Of a DNA stretch of 64,000 nucleotides, positions 23,220-33,300 are shown one piece after another. Both the position numbers and the translations under genes were made by a program. The notes below the pieces were generated by a model. It had not been told where the DNA came from and ran no database searches. It saw only the letters and a list, made by a program, of their open reading frames with translations. Every line of letters starts with the position of its first letter. Position 1 is the stretch's first letter. The stretch is from assembly GCA_014058105.1 (NCBI GenBank), contig JACGCM010000393.1:272501-336500 (forward strand), read 5' to 3'. Source of the DNA: Kingdonia uniflora (Eukaryota; Streptophyta; Magnoliopsida; Ranunculales; Circaeasteraceae).

Positions 23220-23967
23220 TTTCCGAAGTTCTATCCGCAGTTACAATACATTTCCCGGTATTATCAAAAACACGATATGTTTTCTTGTCAAAGTTTACTG
23301 TGTTGCCCGCATCACATAGGTGACTCACACTCAGAAGGTTTGCAGTGAGTCCCTTGACATAGAGTACATTATCGACTGCCGGGCATCCAATTCCTTCTAC
23401 ACTCCCCTTTCCCACAATCTTTCTACTCATTCCTCCTCCAAAAGTAACATTACCTCCTTGAACATATATGACATTATTCAGACGTGTAGCATCCCCTGTC
23501 ATGTGTCGAGAGCATCTACTATCTACGTACCACTGTGTAGAGTTAAATGCATTTAGAGCCATTACTGTAACATTGGACCTTAATTGTGGTACAAAGTCCT
23601 TCTTCTGAACCCAGATAGATCTCACTTTCTTTTTTTCTTCTGTTGCTTGAGTCACATTCCTGAAGCCATTAAAGGACTTTTGGACAAAAAAGGAGTTAAC
23701 AAACGATTTGGCATATGATCGATGGGGTCTCTCTCTTTCCAAACGTAGATTATTCTTACCACGGAGTTGAGCAACATATCTACAATAGGGAGCAAGATGA
23801 CTCTTTCGACCACAAGCCTCACAATAAAATACATGAAAGACAAAAGGGCTACTCAGTCTGCCTATGAGGAGCATTAATAATACTAGGTTTGGGCAAAAAT
23901 GAAGTTGAAGTAGCTTTGACAAACTTAGTGAGTTGAGATGAGGTAGACTTGACGTTTTGCTCATCAA
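23220..23967 (-). pseudogene. Copia aspartic protease and linker, mutated
   Basis: The minus-strand frame 23967-23182 contains WYVDSRCSRHMTGD, the copia protease active-site region in which the usual Asp-Ser-Gly is Asp-Ser-Arg here. The later NVLYVKGLTANLLSVSHLCD segment is the standard protease-to-integrase linker. The glycine loss should impair cleavage of the polyprotein. Confidence 0.85.
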
Positions 23968-25332
23968 ATCCTAATCCTCTTTTGTCAGATCTATTTTTTC
24001 TCATACTTAGTATTTTGTCAATGTTTTTAGCTCCATGATAAAACACTTCGAGTTTCTGTTGAGTAGAGGTCAACTCGAGTCTAAGTTTCTCAATTTTTAT
24101 TTCCCCCAATTTTACCTTTTCTACAGCAATGAGTCTGTTTTTTTTACATGTCTTAAGTTGACCACTAAGAGATTGTTTCTCAAAGTGATCACTACCTGAG
24201 GAAATAACAGCAATGTGGGATCTCAAACCATTTCCTCCTTCTTGGAAGGGATCAACATGGTCATTAGAGTCATCATCACTATCATCCCACGTAGCGGTAA
24301 TGTTCATAGCTTTATGATTCCTGTTAGAGCTCTTAGTGGGATAATTGTGAGCATATTGACCATACTTGTGACACCTATAACATTCAACTTTATTGAGGTC
24401 TTGGGCTGAGTCATTATGAGTATGAGTACTTGAGTTAGTTTGTTTGCCATAAGACTTAACACGGTCATGAGGACGAGACTTGTAACTCACATTTTGCCCT
24501 TGTTTTTCAAATTGCCTCTATTTCAAAAAAATTCTAAATTGTTGACTTATAAGAGCAATCTAAGAGTCAGAGTCAAATTCCTCATCATTGTCAGAAACAC
24601 GGTAGTTTTCAACATATCTGGTTCCCTAAGAAGATAAAGAGTTGGAGGAAGACTTAAATGCCATACTCTTACTCTTCTTAGGATTTTTCATTTCCATTTC
24701 GATTTCAAAAGTACATAATTTTCCAGCAAGTGTGCCAGGTTTCATAGTTTTAAGATTTTGTGATTTCTCTATAGCATCACGTCTGGATCTAAAACTCTTA
24801 GGAAGAAATCTTAAAATTTTACGTACTATTTGAACATCGGTGTATCCAGCTCCTAAAGAAGAACTGTTGTTGACAATGTCACTAAGTTTGGCATAAAACT
24901 CACTAAAGAACTCATCCGGATGTTCTCAAATTGAGATGTGAGCAATTGCAGTTTACTTTCTTTAACAGTGTCATCACCTTCGTGAGTACGTATTAAGATG
25001 TCCCAAGCTTCTTTCGAAGTGGAACATGCGGATATATGCCTATACTCACTATGGCTCAGCGCATTAAAGATAACATTAAGACATTTAGAATTATACCCAG
25101 ATGTTTCTTTTTCTTCCTTGGTCCATTGATTTCTAGGTTTAGGAATTTCTACAGCAGTTGCTGGTTCACCCCGCATAACAGTAGGGGGTGCCCATCCATC
25201 TTCAATGGCAATCCAGACATCCTCTCCTATGGATTGCAAGAAGGAAACCATTCGAACCTTCCAGTAAGGAAAGTTTGTGCCATCAAAGAGTGGTGGACGG
25301 TTTATAGGACCTCCAAATTTTTCGGAATCCAT
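23849..25332 (-). pseudogene. Sirevirus-type gag, broken
   Basis: It starts at 25332 (MDSEKFGGPINRPPLFDG), 75 bases inside the 5' LTR. The N-terminal part shows the SIRE1-like pattern FDGTNFPYWKVRM and SKEAWDILIRTHEG. A frameshift near 24930 and stops near 24620 and 24520 interrupt the middle. The frame 24490-23849 includes a CCHC zinc knuckle, CYRCHKYGQYAHNYP, in which the final cysteine is replaced, and a Lys/Glu-rich coiled segment. Gag would build the cytoplasmic particle and bind RNA. Confidence 0.85.
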
Positions 25333-25393
25333 TAAATCAAGCACATACAAGAACAGGATCACCGCTCAGGATATAAAGCCTACAAGCGATTAT

Positions 25394-25405
25394 GCTGTGA
25401 TACCA
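25394..25405 (-). promoter_or_regulatory. Primer binding site of the Sirevirus-like element
   Basis: The minus strand reads TGGTATCACAGC, one base away from the initiator-Met tRNA complement TGGTATCAGAGC. It sits two bases from the 5' LTR. Confidence 0.82.
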
Positions 25406-25407
25406 AT

Positions 25408-26448
25408 TGAAATACTATATGCTCGTAATTAATGTATTTCGAGAAAATAGGTCAGAACAATTCCTATCAATCAATAGTCTAAGGTTAAACATAAACAATC
25501 AAAAGTAAAGACAAGGAATTAAAAGACACAAGCAAATGTTCACCCTGTAGAAACACCTTACTCAGGAGAAAAACCACAGTTCGTTGTCGAGGATCACGAC
25601 AACCAAAAGTTTCACTAGTCAAAAAGAGTTATACTGAATTACACTTACAGATTTAATAACCTAGTCACAAGATTATCACTCTTCTAACTAACACTTCACG
25701 CTCCACCTTCTTCTTGTTCTCACAATAACTCCTCTTGATCTCACTAAGAAACTTCTTCTATTCTCGCAATAACCCTTCTTAATATCTCACCAAGAAACTT
25801 CTTCTAGAATCGTTCTTGAACAACATAATTGGGAAGTCTTTGAAACCCTAACTCAACATCAATCTTGTGATCAAAAGATGATTGATTGATCTTAAGTTCT
25901 TCACGCTCTCTGATAAAGTCTTTTGGAGCCTTTAGAAAGAAAAACATTTTTGGCCAAGAAAAAAGAGAGGTGAGAAAAAGAAACTAGGGTTTCTTTAAAT
26001 AGTAGTTCTATTTCTCTCGATATTCGTTCAAATAAGACCGAAAGTCGTTCGAACGAATCACGTCTAATTTGGTCTAAAACCCTAGAAAGTTTACAACTCG
26101 TTCGAACGACAATTGTATATGGGCCAAATTCCAGGGGACTTGACACGTTCAAACGACAAGAAAACTCGTTCGAACGACAATTGCATATGGGCCAAATTCC
26201 AGGGGACTTGACACTTCGTTCGAACGACAATAAAACTCGTTCGAACGTCAAAATTGTCTATGGAACAAATTTCCAGGGGACTTGACACTTCGTTCAAACG
26301 ACAAGAAAATTCGTTCGAACCCCAAAATTGAGAAAGGCTCATTCCTTTTATCAGAAAGTAATACTTACCTTCTGTCCAGTGATCTGTGTCTTCAACTGAG
26401 ACAACCAGAAACTCCTTAACCACGACATGAGACAAATAAAATCTTTCA
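25408..26448 (-). repeat. 5' LTR of the Sirevirus-like element
   Basis: 1,041 bp. Same palindrome array as the 3' LTR (about 26030-26330) but shorter by about 25 bp near 26105, where one cgttcgaacg unit has been lost or gained. It should hold the promoter, reading toward lower coordinates. Confidence 0.92.
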
Positions 26449-26453
26449 CTATA

Positions 26454-26942
26454 GATCGGAAAACATGTCTAGATAAATTGAGGGAGAGTATTGGAGATGT
26501 TTAGATAAAGGCTTATAGGGTGGTGTAGTCAAATATTAGTGAAAATAATTGATCAAATTGATCATTTAGATTTTAGATTTTTTTTTCAGTTGGACATTGT
26601 TAGCAATAATAATGTAGTTGATTATATTAATCAATAAAGAATAAAAGTTTTATTTAAAATAATTAACTTGCATTTGTTTATAATGCCTCTAACCAAACAT
26701 GAACATTTGTTTCTACTCCTTGAGTTACTGTAAACCAAACACGTGTTAATAAGTTGCATTGCATTACTTGCAACACTTTGCTAATGCAATTCATTTGTCT
26801 TGCATTGCAACCAATGTTTTGCAATGCAAGTGGTGTGTAAATGCAAGGGATTAAATTCCAGGTAAATGGTTGAAATGCAATTGCAAAGTGTTCATTTTCC
26901 ATTGCATTGCAACACATTAGCGCATTAGCAAATGCATTGAAC
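26454..26942. other. PIF right subterminal region
   Basis: The sequence after the retrotransposon returns to the PIF element. From about 26660 it is packed with TTGCATTGCA, TTGCAATGCAA and TGCAAATGCA words in both orientations. No gene. Confidence 0.7.
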
Positions 26943-26981
26943 TTGCATTTGCATCCAATTTGCCTCGAACCAAACTGAGCC
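26943..26981 (-). repeat. Right terminal inverted repeat of the PIF element
   Basis: Complementary over 39 bp to 10451-10489 with a single mismatch. It is followed by TAA and host sequence. Confidence 0.93.
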
Positions 26982-26984
26982 TAA

Positions 26985-27366
26985 ACCCCGTTAGCAGATG
27001 CGGAAATTATGAGTAAAGCCTCAACGCAACAATGCGTAACTGTGCACCCGGCATGAAAGGGACTTGTATAAATGAAACAAGAACTTACATAGACACTTGA
27101 TAAATAAACACAGACAAACTTCTGTATCATACAATCATGTGACCTTCGACTGAGAACGCTCAATAACCATGAGAATGGATTTCTTTTGAGATATTGCCTT
27201 CAGTGAAAAATGAAAAGGGACAGTACATGGTGTAAACTGTAAAGTAGTGACCATTTCCATTTAGTTTAGTTAAGGTAAAAATGAGCACAAAGTGTACAAG
27301 AACAATAAAATTCCTCTCCTTTCCTACTAACACTTCCTCCACTAGCTGAAAATCACATGAAATAAA
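26985..27366. other. 3' flank of the transporter gene
   Basis: The likely 3' UTR of the minus-strand transporter occupies the part nearest 27366. The PIF insertion lies 385 bp from its stop codon. No other feature seen. Confidence 0.45.
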
Positions 27367-30300
27367 TTAAACCTTGTCATCTAACTTTTCATTTACAAGA
27401 GGGATCATCTCCATCCTGTTACGGGGTGTCCGTGGAGTCTTGGGTGTTCCTGGTGTTTGTTGTGAGAGTTTATGTCTCACGTACCCATAAAACGTACACC
27501 CAATGAGAGTCACTCCACACCCAACAGCATTCAAAGCAGGGATTGGATTTCTAAATATAAGCCACGAAACCATCACAGCAACTGCAACCTGTTCGTAAAC
27601 CAAACCCAAATCGAGGGAATTAGTAATAACAAAATGTCGGGATATTTGTGCTTGACCCTCATTATATCAAAGATCAGAATCAGATTTTCACACTGATGTT
27701 ATGAACTTTTGAATTGGCCCCATTCATTGGTTGATCTATGGGACATTTTCTTCCCCATTATACGATCTAAACTAAATTAAGTTCCAACAATCCTCATAGA
27801 CCGAATGAGTACATTTAAAGAATGGGGCAAGTCAAAAGTTGAAATTTTATGATATGAAGTTGAAATATCCCTAGTAGTTCTATGGTAGACAAGCAAGCAG
27901 CAGGAGTTCAGTTTGATATCTCACCTTCATATTACCCGCTACATTGAACGTCACGGCTGTTGTGGAATGGATGACATAAAAGATGGAAAAGTTGAGACAG
28001 AAAGCCAACACTCCTGAGGTCAAAATTAAGATGAGGGATGAGCAAAGAGTCTCGTGGGTGTGAAACCATACCCAAACCCCAGGCCCTTCAAGGAATAAAG
28101 CTGGCAGGGTCAAAATCATGGTCGCAAAAGGAGCCATATAGTACACTGTGTTTATGCTATAAAACAAAACAAAAAAAGCGAAAATTAGTCACATGAATTT
28201 TAATATAACTGACTGCATGATAGAAGAGATGCATATTCATAAATAAACACTTAAAAACTCAAAGATGCTTTGCAATATTATGCAAAAAAATCCCAAATAA
28301 ACTACATTTCTATGCCCTAGGTTACAGACAGACTGAATGTTGAAGAAGCGCAAGGAAATGAGTGCAACTTGGCTTACAATTTATGCCCGTGTAGCGTGAT
28401 ATGAGTTTGAAAACAAGAAAATATGGGTTAACTAAGGCGTGGTTGATGAGCATATAGCTTGGGTTAACCACAAGCTATAATTTCAATATCACGACATACC
28501 CGCAACTAATTAAAATGCAAGATCGTTTTAGGAGCACGAGTGCAATTAATAACCAAAAGTTTTGCTGGAATTACAAATCGAGAAACCTTTACCTCAGGAG
28601 AAACTAGTTTTTAGATACACAAACTCTTACAAAAAAATATGCTTTGTCAGATATATAGCCAAAGTGACTTAAGTAATCAAAATAATACTACGCGGTGTTA
28701 TCCTCACTAAATGCATAGAAAGGTTGTAAAACACACCAGATAATAGGCAACATAAACAAGACCAAAGCAAATTGATATGTATACCATCCTGAGATGAACA
28801 ACCAAAGCAATTTTTATAAATACAAGAATTTTAGACAGTAATAAATCTGAATATAGTGAGAATAAAATTAATTAATAATACGACAAAAATTCTAGATTAA
28901 AAAAAAGAAGAATAGATTGCAAGATGTACCTGTCGAACTTATATCCATGCAGTAGAGACTCGGCAAGGATAGTCTTTGTAGATGTAGCTAGGCAACCAAA
29001 TAAGGCAGCACAAAATCCAAACATATTGAAACTAAGTTCAGTAACGGAAGTGAGAAGAATCCCTCCTACAATGGGCACCAAAGAAGCCCAAATGCGCCAG
29101 TCAAAGTATTTTCTCCAAACTAGCCACTGAAGCACCACTGTTCATACATACATTGCAACCAACTCAGATACGATATAATCTAATGGGGCATGAGAACATT
29201 ACCTCCTACCTAACATTTTTTTTTTCAGAATTATCAAAAGGTGAGAGTGACTCAAATACTAAAAAAAATCTCCTTTTTAGGCCTGCAAGAGAGAAAGAGA
29301 GAGAGAGAAGACAAAAAATGGTATTTTCCGAGAAGTTTACATTACACAGAAATGAGAAGTGATTTGAAAAAAAAAAGCTTATTATAGAAATATATTCCAT
29401 TATTCCAAAATCAGAAAAAAACCCAAAACCGCATTTCATTATCAGGTTCTCCCCATGTACAGTGATCAGTCACCAAAGAGCGATAACTGGAACTACACAA
29501 ATGAACATTGACATTTCAAATGCAGTTTTGAGCAGTTCAAATCATGTTTAGGGTAAAAAAACACGACTCAGATTTTCTTGCAAAATCTCAGATACCCTGG
29601 AAATTTCATAATAGAATAGATTTTGTACTCCCTATATTAATTGAAGATGCACAACAAAATTGAGATGTTTAGGAAAATAAAGTAACCTGTAGTTGCAGGA
29701 GTGAATGATTTTATTGTCTGCATGAAGGATACTGGAATATACCGTAAGCTCACATTCCCCAACACTATATTGATACAGAAAACAAAAGACATTGGAAATA
29801 TCCTTCTCCAACGGTCTTCTGGGTCAACCGTTATCAGTGGCTTAACTTTTAGCACTTTGATTGCTATGTATGCTCCAATGGCTGAGCATATGAAGTGAAT
29901 GCAAGACACTGTCAGAGGGAACTTAAAATCCAATTTCTGCATGAAAAGAATACGTCTGTTACAAAAACTCAAACGGCAGCACTCTACTTTATTATTGTCT
30001 GCTGCATGCAAGACACGGGCAGAGCAATATGTTTGTATCAAAATATCTATTGTAACCATCAGTCGGCAAACTTGGAAAAAGAAAAGAAAAGAAAAGGAAA
30101 GTGTTGATCCAAGAATTATACAGCATTAAGGTAAGTCAATTATTCAAACAAAGTGGACTGTTTTTCTCCCTAATAAATGAGATAAGCTTGAAGATAAATG
30201 GTATGGCTGTTGGCAAGTAAGAGGATATCAATCAAGAAGAATAACGACCATGGACATTCCTAACACAAGGAGGCTTTATGACCAAGAAAATGTACTCCTC

Positions 30301-33300
30301 TCTCAAAGGAAAGGAACCAATGTAACGCAATTTTCTCTATTGGGTGCAATCGATCCTTTGTTTTCCTTGTCTTGAATTTCTTTCTTGTGGTCCAAGTTTT
30401 GGTTCTTTTTGAATTTTTGTGGTTGTTTACACTTGGCGGCTTTGAGCTTTCTCCTCTATAAAAAAAAGAAGCTATTACGCCAATTGAAGTTCGTGCCAAC
30501 CAAACTATGAGATTGGCAAAGGTAAGTGATACAAAGCTTGTTTTCTCTTCTCTCTCCACCCTCCACAAATAAGATCATGCCGTCAAGGTTAGAATACATG
30601 CTTAGACACGACACATGGCAAAACATAATAGAGATGAGACCAACTCTGGAGAGAAGCAAACATATTCTCCTTAAAGCTATGCAATACTGGCATGGTTCTT
30701 GCTTCAAATAATAGGAGATCAGGCTCGTGAAGCAACAATTTAAAAAAAAAATCCAAACTTTTTACCAGTCACATTCGTGGCTTCGTGGTGAATTCATTTT
30801 TTTTCCAAGGGATGCTCTTATCAACTTCTTATTGTAGGATAGTTAGTTCAACTTCTATCTTGAGAGTTCATTAAATCATACTGCCCTAAATATATCACGT
30901 AACATAACCTAGAGTGATGTGTAGCTAGAATAATAGTGCAACTCCATGCAAGGCCTAAATCATCCCACTATACTCGCAATGTGCAGCAAGGAGTTCCTTT
31001 TTTAGAAGTAGAAGCTGTTTGTGATATGGGAATTAATCCCAGGATTTCTTGGTTTTCCAAACACTAGCCCTACCAACTGAGCAAGCCCTTGTTGGTTGTC
31101 TAGCAAGGAGTTAGTCAGCAATGTTTGATATACAGGCTGAGAACAAGCTCCTATCATCAACTTTTTACCATAGTTCATCTCATGGGGAGTTAGCAAATTT
31201 TCAGAAACTTCTTCTAGCATGAAATTAAACTGCGGAGCTTATTCAATTATATGCATCTATTCTTCAACATGCAACAAAAAGTGTGGGCTTTCATCCTTCA
31301 GCACGTGCATCCCAGTACGATGAGTGTATCAACTTAGTTATAACGTCAAGCAAAGATTCTTTCAGACTAAATCATGCTTCACTGACACATCAATCTCCTC
31401 CATTAATCCACTGACCCCCCTACTTACGGTAATTAACATATAATTAATAACTCGAGCCTTTAAGTGGTAACTAACTTGCATATATTTCCAAAGGCTATCT
31501 CACTCTTTCCATTGGATTTGCCAGCCTTCTCCTTGAATATCTACGGAACCTATATGCAAAAGCTTCTAATGTAGATTACATAGTTTCACCTCTTAAATCG
31601 TGTTCCTAAAATCTCATGACATAAAAAAGTGAGTGCCACAGGCCTTAACATGTTGAAGTCTTTAAGCACTTTTTGAATGGTTTGCTGCTAACAACTGGAG
31701 CCTCTACATCTTCTTTACTTGCAACTCTTTAGTGATATTCGCAATTTTTTCATCTTTCTATTCTGCTTCTTTGGTCAACGGCTATTATGTATTTGGGTTT
31801 TCAACTCTCTTATCCTCTACAGGGCTTTTTTGGGTCTCACGAAACCAAAAGAAGCACAACAAGAGCAAAAGTTTCTGACCCCAATGATGTGCAAAATGGA
31901 CGTAATAAATCAGAATGTTTCCTACGAAACCCCCAATAGCCATAGGGACTAATTTAAGTTAATTAAAACCAGATTACTAAGAGTTTCGTGTTTTGGCTAT
32001 TTGCTAAATGGATTATAACATCAAAGGTGAGTGAAGCTTACACTGTTGAATGGGGCAAGGTGTGATTCCTGTGGTGTTTAGGCTATGAAGGAATGTATTG
32101 ACATTATACCGAGAAGCAAAGAATCACTAGGATAGGTAATAAGGGTAAGAGTCGATGGATTTTCATGGGATAAATTACACCCTTATAAGCTCCGAGTCTC
32201 TGACAACAACAACTAGGGTTGTATTAGTATTTGTCTCTCTTGAAGCTTGATTATTTTTATTCAAGTTGGAGCAAGAAACAGCCAAGTTAAAGATTAAAAC
32301 TGTCTCAGATATGTTTCCATGTGCTTTCTCCTTGAAATTTTGATAGCTCACGATCACACAACGTTCAAGACTTTTAAGAATTACTTAAATCAAAATTGTG
32401 TTAGCACCGATAAATTCATCATGACAAAACAAAATTTAAATTGAGTAAGCCTTACAAGCCTGGAATGTTATGTGATCATGTACTATCAGAATGAAAGAGA
32501 AAGGAAAGAGATATCAATGGTATTTTCATTCTTCTACTTACCTTTTTCCTGCTCAAAATTAAAGGAAATATAGGCGTTGTAGCACCATATTAAATGTCCT
32601 AGAGTGATGAGTCCTTCTTCCTTTTCTTAGCTTTAGTTGCTTTTGTCGTAACTTGCTAGTGAAGGATTTTAAACCTCTCAAACATCCCCCGCCTCTAACT
32701 CATTATCTACCCATCAAGATGATCTGCTGCTTCTCGGAATAACATAATGTGTTGCTGAATATTCCAAACATCGCACAAATCACACCGTGTGCTCCATCCA
32801 ACGACTAATATTGCACGCACTGTGGGGCCTATAATAAGAGTTACAGTGACTTAAATAATTCATATTTAGTTGCGATGTCTACTAATCGGCAGGGATGAAT
32901 GTTTGAATCATTTTGGAATGACCTAAAGAAATTTAAAAAATTTAACATAAATTTGATTTTCCTAGAGACCCTATTTTGATCTGAAATTAGATATCGACAA
33001 ACATACAAAAACAGATTTGCTACAAATCAATGCAGTAACTAAGACAGCTAAGCGGGATCCACTCTAGTCAAGGGGAAAAAATTGACAATTCCAAGTAATG
33101 AAATAATCTTATTTCATAGGGACAACAATTTCCTCGAACTTAAGAGGTTCTGGCAAGGGCAAGGATGGAACAATATAGGATCTCTAGACTCTAGTCAAGC
33201 TACTGCCCAACACAACTCACCAATAGAAAGATGTCATTTACGATGTCATACCATTCCTCTGAACCTTACAAACTAGGAACCCCACGGAGCACTAAGTACG

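Larger units (their letters stand above)
15737..26448 (-). mobile_element. Sirevirus-like Ty1/copia retrotransposon nested in the PIF element
   Basis: Two LTRs (15737-16803 and 25408-26448) begin TGAAAT and end TTTCA. They are flanked by the exact 5-bp target duplication ctata (15732-15736 and 26449-26453). Internal order on the minus strand is primer site, gag, protease, integrase, reverse transcriptase, RNase H, a 1.9-kb non-coding spacer, an extra sense-strand coding region, and a polypurine tract, which is the copia order. The size (10.7 kb), about 1-kb LTRs, SIRE1-type gag and an extra frame after pol fit the Sirevirus group. All frames are interrupted, and the LTRs differ by scattered substitutions and at least one indel of about 25 bp, so insertion is not recent. 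Confidence 0.93.
10451..26981 (+). mobile_element. PIF/Harbinger DNA transposon carrying a nested Sirevirus-like retrotransposon
   Basis: The ends are a 39-bp terminal inverted repeat with one mismatch, starting ggctcagtttggttcgaggc at 10451 and complementary at 26943-26981. The flanks are TTA (10448-10450) and TAA (26982-26984). Both fit the TWA target of PIF/Harbinger elements, though they differ at the middle base, so one copy has probably mutated. Inside, both on the plus strand, are a HARBI1-type DDE transposase (12.0-13.4 kb, broken) and a Myb/SANT-like partner gene (13645-15706, open). A 10,712-bp retrotransposon is inserted 25 bp past the stop of the second gene. Without it and one TSD copy the element would be about 5.8 kb, a normal size for autonomous plant PIF elements. 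Both ends are rich in TGCAA/TTGCA motifs, probably transposase-binding repeats. Confidence 0.92.
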
